Source of the DNA: Streptococcaceae bacterium
GTDB taxonomy: Bacteria > Bacillota > Bacilli > Lactobacillales > Streptococcaceae
Direction of reading: 5' to 3'
DNA: 7,044 nucleotides
Assembly: GCA_031259195.1 (NCBI GenBank)
Contig: JAIRLR010000086.1
Coordinates: 1-7,044 of the forward strand
The notes under the pieces are model-generated. The model was not told where the DNA came from. It worked only from the letters and a program-made list of their open reading frames with translations, and searched no databases. Positions within the stretch are counted from its first letter, which is position 1; every line of letters starts with the position of its first letter. This document shows, one piece after another, positions 1 to 6,256 of the stretch. A program made the position numbers and the translations under genes.

Positions 1-103
1 AAGTAGCACGGTAATTGAGGTTTTTACTTTTGGAACAAAGTTTCGTTGTGTATAGAGAAAAGTAAGTACCAAGTATAAGGTACGCGAAACAAGCGGAAAG
101 TAA
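1..103. other. Unassigned leader region before the truncated maturase gene
   Basis: No frame through this stretch gives a recognisable protein, and none supplies the CX3CX2C motif that should precede the downstream radical SAM gene. An in-frame TAA lies at 101-103, directly before its ATG. A short hairpin (GTACC at 66-70, GGTAC at 79-83) is present but has no T-run, so I do not call it a terminator. The segment probably derives from a different source, joined at or near position 104. Confidence 0.4.
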
Positions 104-1048
104 ATGCTGTCGCCCTGGCGAAATACAGCTGTTGATTTAAAAACAGAAATAATTTGTAAGGGACTGCGTCAACTAAAAGAAGTTGGAACAAAAATTATTG
201 TTTTCTCTGGAGGCGAACCACTTTTAAGAAAAGATATTATTGAAATTTCCCAATTTGCTAAAAAAGATTGCCAATTTGAACAAATTATTTTAATTACAAA
301 TGGTACTTTCAATTGTCCAGAAATTTTTTCTGAATTGGCAAAATATATTGATACTATTTCTGTTTCAGTGGATGCTTACGCAAAAGATTCTCCTTCATTT
401 ATTCGAGACGAAGGAATTTTCAAAAAAACAATAGAAACTATTCAACAACTAAAACAGTTAGGAATAGAGGTCAATATTCTCCCGACGATCCACCATCTTA
501 ATGCTAGAAAAATAAGAAAATACTTAGAATTATCAGAACAATTAGCAACTCACATTAATTATAGCTTGCTTTCTGCTTATGCAACAGAAGAGTTGAAAGA
601 TTTATTATTAAAAGATAAAGATCTTATATTTATTGCAAGTTTTTTACGAGATGCAAACCAAAAAATAATGGATACACCAATTAACGGAGCAGGATTAAGC
701 GCTAGAGATCATTGTGGGGCAGGAAAAACAATCCTTTCTATTGGAACAAATGGAAATGTCTATCCTTGCCATATGTTGATGACTGATAACTACTGTATGG
801 GAAACATTCAAAAATTACATATCAAAGATATGTTAATTTCGTCTAGTGTAGCAAAACAATTTTCTGATTTGAGTGTTGATCAATTGAATAATTCCTGTCT
901 TAAATGTGAATTTAAATATTTTTGTGGTGGTGGTTGTCGTGCTCGTTCAGTAATGATTAATAAAAATTTGTATCAAAAAGATCCTTATTGCAAACTTTAT
1001 TTTAACTATTATTATAAAGAAACTGAATTTATGACTTATGAAAAGTAG
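104..1048 (+). CDS. Radical SAM/SPASM peptide-maturase, 5'-truncated (probably inactive)
   Basis: The 314-residue product resembles SPASM-type radical SAM enzymes that modify ribosomal peptides (sactipeptide, ranthipeptide or epipeptide maturases; AlbA-like context). Visible: the GGEP motif of the SAM-binding barrel at residues 36-39, then a full SPASM pattern for auxiliary Fe-S clusters, with C204, G217 and C222 (CX12GX4C), then C265, C268, C274, C278 and C296. Missing: the CX3CX2C motif that binds the catalytic [4Fe-4S] cluster, normally about 40-50 residues before GGEP. The ATG follows an in-frame TAA, with GGAAAG at 95-100 only 3 bases upstream as a possible accidental RBS. So the frame is open but the enzyme should not do radical chemistry. 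It is the first gene of a same-strand run with two ABC systems. The family call is firm; the exact peptide class is unknown because no precursor gene is seen. Confidence 0.85.
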   Translation: MLSPWRNTAVDLKTEIICKGLRQLKEVGTKIIVFSGGEPLLRKDIIEISQFAKKDCQFEQIILITNGTFNCPEIFSELAKYIDTISVSVDAYAKDSPSFIRDEGIFKKTIETIQQLKQLGIEVNILPTIHHLNARKIRKYLELSEQLATHINYSLLSAYATEELKDLLLKDKDLIFIASFLRDANQKIMDTPINGAGLSARDHCGAGKTILSIGTNGNVYPCHMLMTDNYCMGNIQKLHIKDMLISSSVAKQFSDLSVDQLNNSCLKCEFKYFCGGGCRARSVMINKNLYQKDPYCKLYFNYYYKETEFMTYEK

Positions 1049-1056
1049 CAAAGAAA

Positions 1057-1104
1057 ATGTTTAATTCTTCATCCTTTTTACCTGATTCACCTGATAAAAA
1101 CTAA
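1057..1104 (+). other. 15-codon intergenic ORF, doubtful
   Basis: An ATG at 1057 opens a 15-codon frame (MFNSSSFLPDSPDKN) ending in TAA at 1102-1104, four bases before the ATG of the exporter gene. The sequence contains the imperfect repeat CCTGAT-TCA-CCTGAT. The only RBS candidate is the weak AAAGAAA. It has no leader-like or Cys-rich features expected of a radical SAM substrate, so it may be a translational coupler, the tail of a lost gene or chance. Confidence 0.15.
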
Positions 1105-1107
1105 TTA

Positions 1108-2796
1108 ATGGAAGTGCTTATCTTGAATAGATTACTATTTCAACAAAAATGGAAGATATTTTTATTCACAATTTTATTGATCTTTTCGGGAGCACTCGAA
1201 GTTTCTTTTGCATACATCATTCAAATTTTTATTGATTCCCTTACTGGAAAGAATGTACAAATTTTTTTGTGGTCTATCTTTGGTTTTATCGCTTTTTTAA
1301 TAACTAATCTCTTATTGCACTGTTTTGCGGTTATAACTGAGGCCAATCTTTCAAAAAATTTGCATATTGCTTTAAAAAACAAGCTCGTGCAGATTATTTT
1401 ATTACAGGATTTAACAAAATTTCGAAGAACTAGTTCTGGGGAAAAACTTAATTTATTTGAAAATGATTTATCAGTTATTGAGCAGTCTTATTTTAAAAAT
1501 ATTTTTACCATTTTAAAAGATCTTTTATTGTTCATATTTGCTTTCACTTTCCTCTTCTCAACAAATTGGATAATGACTTTAATCATTGTTTTTTTATCCA
1601 TTTTGTCTTTTATTATTCCTGCAAAATTAAGTGATAAAATTGATGAATTAGTAGAAAAATATTCCCAAAAAAATGGAGACTTTTTGGAACAACTCAAAAA
1701 TATTTTTGATGGAATATTCGTTATCAAGTCGTTTGCAATTGAAAAAGTTATGTATAAAATTACAAATTCAAAATTATTCGCACTAGAAAATTCTTTATAT
1801 AAACTAAAAATAAAAACGGGTTTTTGGAATCAAATTATGGCAACTTTTCAATATTTGGTAATTAGTATTTGTTTTTTGCTAGGAGGAAAAATGATTTTTT
1901 CTGGTGAGATGACCTTGGGGGAGCTTATGGGAATTACTCAATTATTGAATCTCATCATTCAACCCATAAACGCTATAGCTACTGCCTTTATTGAAATTTT
2001 AGGAACAAAATCCATTAGACAAAAAATTGAAAAATATCTAAATATCCCTGAAAAAAAACTTATAAAAGAGGAAATTGAAAATATTTCTTCATTTAAAAGC
2101 ATTGCTATCAAGCAAGTCAACTATGTGACGAATTCTCAGGATCATATTTTAAAAAATATTGATTTTATAATCGAAAAAGGGAAAAAGTATGCTATCGTTG
2201 GCCCCAGTGGTAGCGGAAAATCAACTTTGTTGAACAACATTTCCCAATTAATTTCTCCAACTTCTGGAGAAATTTTAGTAGATGGTCATTTAAAAAATTT
2301 ACGAAAAAATATTTCTTACATTAACCAAGATCCATTTCTTTTCAAGGATAGTATTATCAACAATATCACTTTATATCAGAATTATTCCTCTGAAGAGATC
2401 AATCGTGCTTTGGAATTTTCTGATCTTTCTAGTCGATTGAATCCAAAAGATTTGGAAGAGTTATGTTTGGAGAACGGAGCAAATTTTTCTGGTGGAGAAA
2501 AACAGCGAATTGCAATTGCCAGAGCCTACTTAAGCAATCGTCCAATTATGCTTTTAGATGAATTTACTTCAGCTATCGATAGTGAGCTGGGGCAGAGAAT
2601 CGAAAAAAGAATTTTGAAATTAAAGAATAAAACATTGATATTTGTTACCCATAAATTGCATAAGAATTTTTTATTAACAATGAATGAGATCTTTTTTATG
2701 GAGCAAGGAAAAATCATCGAAAAGGGAAAATTTAAAGATTTATATCGAAAAAATGGGAGATTTTATGAGCACTTTCTTAAATTTTTTGCTTCTTAA
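1108..2796 (+). CDS. ABC exporter, fused permease and ATPase (peptide/bacteriocin export type)
   Basis: The 562-residue product is a half-transporter with an N-terminal six-helix membrane domain (hydrophobic segments near residues 17-42, 54-78, 133-152, 155-173, 245-262 and 272-298) and a C-terminal ATPase. Walker A is GPSGSGKST at 365-373, the Q-loop Gln is near 407, the signature is FSGGEKQ at 460-466, Walker B is IMLLDE at 480-485 and the switch His is 515. It should homodimerise in the membrane. There is no N-terminal C39 peptidase domain, so it would not cleave a leader itself. The ATG at 1108 has no clear RBS. A TTG at 1123, in frame and 8 bases after TGGAAG, would give a product starting MNRLLFQQKW and may be the true start. 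Its place right after the maturase suggests export of the modified peptide; the substrate is inferred from context only. Confidence 0.9.
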   Translation: MEVLILNRLLFQQKWKIFLFTILLIFSGALEVSFAYIIQIFIDSLTGKNVQIFLWSIFGFIAFLITNLLLHCFAVITEANLSKNLHIALKNKLVQIILLQDLTKFRRTSSGEKLNLFENDLSVIEQSYFKNIFTILKDLLLFIFAFTFLFSTNWIMTLIIVFLSILSFIIPAKLSDKIDELVEKYSQKNGDFLEQLKNIFDGIFVIKSFAIEKVMYKITNSKLFALENSLYKLKIKTGFWNQIMATFQYLVISICFLLGGKMIFSGEMTLGELMGITQLLNLIIQPINAIATAFIEILGTKSIRQKIEKYLNIPEKKLIKEEIENISSFKSIAIKQVNYVTNSQDHILKNIDFIIEKGKKYAIVGPSGSGKSTLLNNISQLISPTSGEILVDGHLKNLRKNISYINQDPFLFKDSIINNITLYQNYSSEEINRALEFSDLSSRLNPKDLEELCLENGANFSGGEKQRIAIARAYLSNRPIMLLDEFTSAIDSELGQRIEKRILKLKNKTLIFVTHKLHKNFLLTMNEIFFMEQGKIIEKGKFKDLYRKNGRFYEHFLKFFAS

Positions 2797-2842
2797 TTCA
2801 TAATTTCTTCAAAAATAAAATGGTAGGAGTTGGATAATTATA

Positions 2843-3727
2843 ATGGAAATATTAAGTCTTCGTCATGTAGGAAAAAAATACGATGGTACGCTAATTCTTG
2901 ATGATATAAATTTTAAGATGAGTAAAGGAGAAATTGTTGGTTTAGTTGGAGAAAATGGCGTTGGAAAAACAACTCTAATGAAAATCATTTTAGGTTTAAC
3001 TTCCAAAGATAGTGGGGAAATTTTTTTCAATGGGCATACCGATTACTCATTTGACGGGAAAATAATGGAAACTATCGGTTATCTACTTGATTTCAATCTT
3101 TATGATTACATGACTGGATATGAAAATCTTTATATTTTTGATAAATATTTTGCAATCCCTAGAAAGTCAAATATCGAATTAAGTACAAAAATCAAACATT
3201 TACTTTCTTTTGTTGGGTTAAAAAATGACAACAAAAAGGTGCGAAGCTATTCTTTTGGAATGAAGCAACGACTTGGACTTGCACTTTCTTTATTAAGAGA
3301 TCCAAAATTATTAATTTTAGATGAACCTTTTGTCGGATTAGATCCGATTGGAGTTGATAGATTGATTGAGTTCATTAAGAAAATTAGTTTAGAACAAAAA
3401 GTTGCTATTTTGATATCCTCACATCAGCTCTCAGAGATAGAAATTCTTAGCAAGCGAATCCTACACCTTTCAAAAACTAAGTTGGTTGAACACAAGTATG
3501 AACAAGAAACAAAAATTATAAAAATAAAAGTCAATCACCTTGATAAAAATCTTAAACAATTAATTAGTGAATTCATTTCAATGATTAAAGATCATTGGCT
3601 TTATATTACTAATATGGATGATTTTAATAAAGTTCTCAAAATGTTATTCGATTATCATATTCAAATATCTGATATTCATATTGAATACAAAAATATTAAA
3701 AATCTATTTAAGCATTCGGAGGATTAA
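2843..3727 (+). CDS. BcrA-type ABC transporter ATPase (bacteriocin immunity/export-like)
   Basis: This 294-residue stand-alone ATPase has Walker A GENGVGKTT at residues 36-44, the signature YSFGMKQ at 136-142, Walker B LLILDE at 156-161 and the switch His at 194. The SFGMKQR form of the signature is typical of the BcrA/LanF/YydI-like subfamily, which pairs with small ABC-2 permeases and often gives resistance to peptide antibiotics or self-immunity in bacteriocin loci. Residues after about 210 form the usual variable C-terminal tail. An AGGAG at 2825-2829 lies 13 bases before the ATG, a long spacing. The gene starts 46 bases after the exporter gene, and the permease gene begins 5 bases after its stop. 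No disruption is visible. The family call is firm; the substrate is inferred. Confidence 0.9.
   Translation: MEILSLRHVGKKYDGTLILDDINFKMSKGEIVGLVGENGVGKTTLMKIILGLTSKDSGEIFFNGHTDYSFDGKIMETIGYLLDFNLYDYMTGYENLYIFDKYFAIPRKSNIELSTKIKHLLSFVGLKNDNKKVRSYSFGMKQRLGLALSLLRDPKLLILDEPFVGLDPIGVDRLIEFIKKISLEQKVAILISSHQLSEIEILSKRILHLSKTKLVEHKYEQETKIIKIKVNHLDKNLKQLISEFISMIKDHWLYITNMDDFNKVLKMLFDYHIQISDIHIEYKNIKNLFKHSED
3718..3722 (+). promoter_or_regulatory. Ribosome binding site of the ABC-2 permease gene
   Basis: GGAGG sits 10 bases before the ATG at 3733, inside the last codons of the upstream ATPase gene, whose TAA is at 3725-3727. This arrangement suggests translational coupling of the two subunits. Confidence 0.7.
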
Positions 3728-3732
3728 AGAAA

Positions 3733-4488
3733 ATGTTAAATCTTTTACAAGCAGAATTTTACAAGTTAATGAAGAAAAAATTTTTTATCGTAATTTTTTT
3801 ATTTAATATCTTATCTTTATTTTATGCTTTAGGTATGAAATTCCATTGGAAAGTAGTTAGTGTCAATACTAAAGATTTATCTCTTTTTATTTATCTCACG
3901 ATTATGTGGAAGCTACAAATTATGCTTGGCATTCCACTAATTTATCTTTTTTATACAGCTTCTAATATGTTATCCAGTGAAATCATTAATGGTCAAATTC
4001 TTTTGGAAATTACCAAAGTAGCTTCCAGAAAAAGATTGCTTATTGCAAAATTTTTAACAATGGTACTTAGCTCTCTTATTTATTTCATAAATTTTTTCTT
4101 TTGTTCAATAATTATTTATCTAACTTTTGTTTGGAAAAGCGGCTATGGAGTGAAAAATTTATTATATCCTTTTGAACTTGGAAAGAGTTTAGCGTTAACG
4201 AGTTTGTGTGATTTACTTTTTATTATTACACTTATTGCGGTCGCTACGATCTTTTCTATCTCAAAACCAGCTTTCACCTCCGCAATTTTAACTTTTACAA
4301 TTTATTTTGTACTAAAAATACTGTCATACATTGACACAATTGATTTCTTATTACCTGGCTATTTTAGCTTAGTCAGCAATGCAAAAATGAATCTTTTTAC
4401 AATTTCATGTCAGTTGGTGATATGTAGCATAGTTTTATTTTTATGCTTAAAAATAGCAATAATTCATTTTAATAAAAAAAATTTTTAA
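3733..4488 (+). CDS. ABC-2 family permease subunit
   Basis: The 251-residue hydrophobic protein begins with MLNLLQAEFYKLMKKKFF, the typical amphipathic basic start of ABC-2 permeases that pair with BcrA-like ATPases. About six membrane segments can be seen, near residues 18-35, 55-75, 105-130, 148-172, 177-195 and 220-243. It should form the membrane channel for the ATPase encoded 5 bases upstream, probably as two permeases plus two ATPases. It has a normal length for this family and no internal stop. Its TAA at 4486-4488 lies only five bases before a transposon-end-like sequence (4494-4510), so the gene survives right up to a recombination boundary. The role as immunity or export permease is inferred from the neighbouring maturase and exporter. 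Confidence 0.85.
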   Translation: MLNLLQAEFYKLMKKKFFIVIFLFNILSLFYALGMKFHWKVVSVNTKDLSLFIYLTIMWKLQIMLGIPLIYLFYTASNMLSSEIINGQILLEITKVASRKRLLIAKFLTMVLSSLIYFINFFFCSIIIYLTFVWKSGYGVKNLLYPFELGKSLALTSLCDLLFIITLIAVATIFSISKPAFTSAILTFTIYFVLKILSYIDTIDFLLPGYFSLVSNAKMNLFTISCQLVICSIVLFLCLKIAIIHFNKKNF

Positions 4489-4493
4489 AAAAT

Positions 4494-4510
4494 AGATCGT
4501 TAACAGGCTC
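4494..4510. repeat. Lone transposon end (solo copy of the MITE inverted repeat)
   Basis: AGATCGTTAACAGGCTC matches the right end of the MITE at 6196-6212 in 16 of 17 bases (AGATCGTTAACAGGTTC) and, inverted, its left end at 5993-6009. It is followed by TTA (4511-4513), which fits the TNA target pattern seen at the MITE. No partner end is visible to the left in this window. Confidence 0.65.
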
Positions 4511-4513
4511 TTA

Positions 4514-4830
4514 GGCAATTGTTAAAGAAGGCTTTCACGTTTTAACTGAAGATAGCATTGCTCATTTAGCTAATATTACAAATTTTCGGGTAGTTGACCA
4601 ATGGGTATATCAATTTAAGACTTTATCAAGCAGTGCGCATGGTAGGTGAAATTTTGGTAAAATACTCACCAATGGCTAATAATGATATTGTCCGTTTACT
4701 TGAAGCACAAGGCGCTCAAGTTGTTGTTCTCGACTTATTTGGTTTTATGAATTATTCGCTTTATAATCAAATTGGAAAATATAAAAATTTAGGTACAAGC
4801 CGCAAATCTCGCAATATCGCTAAATTAATA
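4514..4830 (+). pseudogene. Remnant of 2-hydroxyacyl-CoA dehydratase activase-related gene
   Basis: Two conserved blocks of the large COG3580/COG3581 (BadF/BadG-DUF2229) family can be read, but not in one frame. From 4515 one frame reads AIVKEGFHVLTEDSIAHL and then FRVVDQWVY. A one-base shift near 4611-4618 leads into RLYQAVRMVGEILVKYSP and then LLEAQGAQVVVLDLFGFMNY, ending around LGTSRKSRNIAKL. Family members are typically above 1,000 residues, and from memory these two blocks are far apart in the intact protein, so the DNA has probably lost an internal segment near 4630-4640 as well as both ends. The left edge abuts the lone transposon end and the right edge is cut by the IS5-family element at 4831. 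This is metabolic-gene debris unrelated to the bacteriocin genes. Family assignment is fairly sure; the deletion model is inference. Confidence 0.75.
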
Positions 4831-5562
4831 GACCTCTTTCCAAACTTCATTATCCCAGGCCCAGATTATAGATAGCTGCAATAAGATTAAACCGCAGCCC
4901 AAAACGTTTGCAGCGATTACGATACCTCTCCGAAAGAATCCGAAACCGCTTAACGCAGCCGATCACTTGCTCATTCAACACGCGATGTCTGGCAACCATA
5001 CGCCAGAATCCGTTGTCAACTGCGTTTCGCGAAGCACAGCCAGCTTGGACTCCTTAAACAACTTGAAATCGTGTTGTGCTCCCTTCGAAAACGCCGTGCA
5101 AATAATCTGCTCACTTTATCTTATACAACGACTTGCGTTTTGACTGTATGGCGCTTTTTCTTCCCGGAATACCAATTTCGCTGTTTTTTTTGGACGCTCA
5201 ACCGGCGTCTCTGTGGCATTTACAAGTATCACTTCGTACTCCGCATCACTTTTAAGCAGAGTCTTTTTACCTGGTAACTAAACTCACCGGATTTTATCAG
5301 CGTCTCTTCCACCCAGCGAGTCAGCTTGCATGCGTAACTCTCGGAAATACCATAGCTACCACCAACATGAAAATACGTACGATATTCTCGAAAATACTCT
5401 AACACCATCATCAAAGTATCTTCAACACTTAGTTTGTTGGAACGGCGGCCTTACGCGAGCTTTTTTTCAAAGCATGAGATGAGCGCAAAACGGTTAACAT
5501 TTTCTTAACTACAGCTCGTTTTACTCTAGTTAATCGTCGAAATTGTTCGTTGGAAAGAGGTC
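4831..5562 (-). mobile_element. IS5-family insertion sequence, 732 bp, degenerate
   Basis: The ends carry perfect inverted repeats GACCTCTTTCCAA (4831-4843 and 5550-5562), flanked on both sides by TA (4829-4830 and 5563-5564), as for IS5-family members with a 2-bp TA duplication. Including flanking bases, 17 bp match in inverted orientation. The interior is clearly richer in G+C than the surrounding genes, which points to foreign origin. The element encodes a broken HTH_Tnp_4/DDE transposase on the minus strand and cannot transpose by itself. It separates the activase remnant from the circular bacteriocin pseudogene. Confidence 0.85.
4850..5559 (-). pseudogene. IS5-family transposase, multiple frameshifts
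   Basis: Reading the minus strand from 5559, successive frames give family blocks in the right order: SNEQFRRLTRVKRAVVKKML, NKLSVEDTLMMVLEYFREY (the HTH region), RWVEETLIKSGEF, LPGKKTLLKSDAEYEVILVN, ATETPVERPKK, QRNWYSGKKKRHTVKTQVVV, IICTAFSKGAQHDFKLFKES, TDSGVWLPDI, RVLNEQVIG and KRFRILSERYRNRCKRFGL, ending ...IAAIYNLGLG at a TAA (4850-4852). At least five frame changes are needed, near 5430, 5277, 5190, 5115 and 5010. About 30 codons are missing between PDI and RVLNEQ. The first catalytic Asp (usually VDATE) is Asn (VNATE), and no start codon precedes the N-terminal block. The family is certain and the gene is dead. Confidence 0.88.
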
Positions 5563-5610
5563 TATTCTTAGTATTTTTATATGTAACAGGTATGGATGTA
5601 AAATTTTGTG

Positions 5611-5624
5611 AAAGGATGAGAAAT
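5611..5624 (+). promoter_or_regulatory. Ribosome binding site of the circular bacteriocin gene
   Basis: AAAGGA at 5611-5616 lies 8 bases before the ATG at 5625, a good spacing that supports this start. A second in-frame ATG at 5616 would lengthen the leader by three residues but overlaps the RBS. No convincing promoter is seen in the 50 bases between the insertion sequence and this site, so the original promoter may have been displaced by the element. Confidence 0.6.
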
Positions 5625-5876
5625 ATGAATATTTTTCAAGCAACTTTATTTGATTTAGCAGGACTTCTTGGAATCCCTCAAGGGCTTGCCAGAAAAATTG
5701 TAGATACAATTTGATTGGGGATGTACAGCAAGCGTAATTTTATCTATATTACCGACACACCGACACTCCTAACTGGTGGAGCGCTCGCAGCTTTTTCTGC
5801 TTCAATCGATGTTATTATTTTGAAGATAAAAAGTTACATTAAAAGAAATGCAAAAGCTCAAGCGGTTGTCTATTGA
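5625..5876 (+). pseudogene. Uberolysin-like circular bacteriocin precursor, frameshifted
   Basis: Frame one reads a 10-residue leader MNIFQATLFD, then LAGLLGIPQGLARKIVDTI, and stops at TGA 5712-5714. Shifting one base gives DWGCTASVILSILPT. After one copy of an 8-bp duplication (5751-5766) is removed, frame one resumes as LLTGGALAAFSASIDVI and ends with KRNAKAQAVVY and TGA at 5874-5876. The repaired core is exactly 70 residues, the length of uberolysin, and aligns with it without gaps (about 40 identities, from my memory of uberolysin, which starts LAGYTGIASG and ends RNLKAQAVIW). In this family the leader is removed and Leu1 is joined to the last aromatic residue, giving a helical, membrane-permeabilising ring. 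Leu1 and a terminal aromatic (Tyr70) are both present. Cys23 is unusual for the class. As written, only about 29 residues would be made, so the gene is inactive unless the indels are sequencing errors. Confidence 0.85.
5751..5766 (+). repeat. 8-bp tandem duplication inside the bacteriocin gene
   Basis: ACCGACAC occurs twice back to back (5751-5758 and 5759-5766). Removing one copy restores the reading PTLLTGG expected for the bacteriocin core, so the second copy is probably a replication-slippage mutation. Confidence 0.8.
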
Positions 5877-5916
5877 TTTTTTTATGTTAAGCCTCCTTTG
5901 AAAGGAAACTAGACAT

Positions 5917-6232
5917 ATGAAATAATTGCGAATTGTTTTATTTAATGATGGCAAGCAAAGCTTAAAAGAGTTTTTAAGCAGAATGTACCTAAGAATCTGT
6001 TAACGATCTCCAGAATTGTGCAATTTTGATTAATTTTTGTCACTTTTTTGTCAAAAAGCCTCGCAATAGCACCACCGCTACGCTATTTCTGCGTTTCCGG
6101 TGAAAGAAAACTTCATTTTCTCCTATACTGTTACCTAAAAGCTTATGCTTAGCCGCAAATTGCCTAAAAATTAATCAAAAATTTCAGCAATAACGAGATC
6201 GTTAACAGGTTCTAAGACGTTCTGTTAATTAA
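5917..6232 (+). pseudogene. Small ORF with internal stop, split by the MITE
   Basis: An ATG at 5917 follows AAAGGAAA (5901-5908) at a good distance, but the frame reads M-K-stop (TAA 5923-5925) and then LRIVLFNDGKQSLKEFLSRM up to the MITE at 5993. If the MITE and one TAA copy are removed, the frame continues through LRRSVN to a TAA at 6230-6232, giving about 30 basic, non-membrane codons in total. I do not recognise the protein. Its place directly after the bacteriocin gene and before a membrane-protein gene is where circular bacteriocin clusters carry small immunity or accessory genes, but there is no sequence support for that role. The RBS lies in a palindrome (TCCTTT-G-AAAGGA, 5894-5906), which could affect its translation. 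It may also be a leftover of a longer deleted gene. Confidence 0.4.
5993..6212. mobile_element. 220-bp MITE with long inverted repeats and TAA duplication
   Basis: The left end GAATCTGTTAACGATCTC and the inverted right end GAACCTGTTAACGATCTC match in 17 of 18 bases. Similarity continues imperfectly for about 46 bp, through a shared TTTTGATTAATTTTT block. TAA flanks both sides (5990-5992 and 6213-6215), as expected for a 3-bp TNA target duplication. There is no transposase frame inside. The centre can form hairpins (AATAGC/GCTATT and CACCG/CGGTG, 6065-6103). The ends resemble those of IS5-family elements, so a related transposase elsewhere probably mobilised it. It differs from the GACCTC-ended elements in this window. 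It is inserted within the small ORF at 5917-6232. Confidence 0.8.
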
Positions 6233-6256
6233 TAAAGATAAGTATGTGATTTGTTT

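Noticed and set aside
66..83. Hairpin GTACC/GGTAC as a terminator
   Set aside because: Only five paired bases, and no following T-run on either strand.
1488..1727. 79-codon open frame on the minus strand
   Set aside because: It lies wholly inside the exporter gene, antisense to its membrane domain; AT-rich shadow frame with no RBS or family match.
2526..2717. 63-codon open frame on the minus strand
   Set aside because: Antisense to the ATPase domain of the exporter gene; no independent support.
3618..3806. 62-codon open frame on the plus strand across the ATPase-permease junction
   Set aside because: Overlaps two well-supported genes in another frame; composition is only that of AT-rich shadow sequence.
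4463..4493. A/T-run palindrome after the permease gene as a terminator
   Set aside because: The stem would be only A-T pairs in a homopolymer-rich stretch, with no GC core.
5071..5277. 68-codon open frame on the plus strand
   Set aside because: It is antisense to the transposase pseudogene, whose minus-strand family motifs are clear.
5712..5714. Programmed readthrough or frameshifting at the TGA in the bacteriocin gene
   Set aside because: No slippery heptamer or stem-loop is evident, circular bacteriocins are not known to use recoding, and a second indel (the 8-bp duplication) would also need bypassing. Decay is simpler.
5993..6212. The palindromic region as a non-coding RNA or riboswitch
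   Set aside because: Flanking TAA duplication, a third copy of the end sequence at 4494-4510 and insertion inside an ORF are better explained by a transposable MITE.
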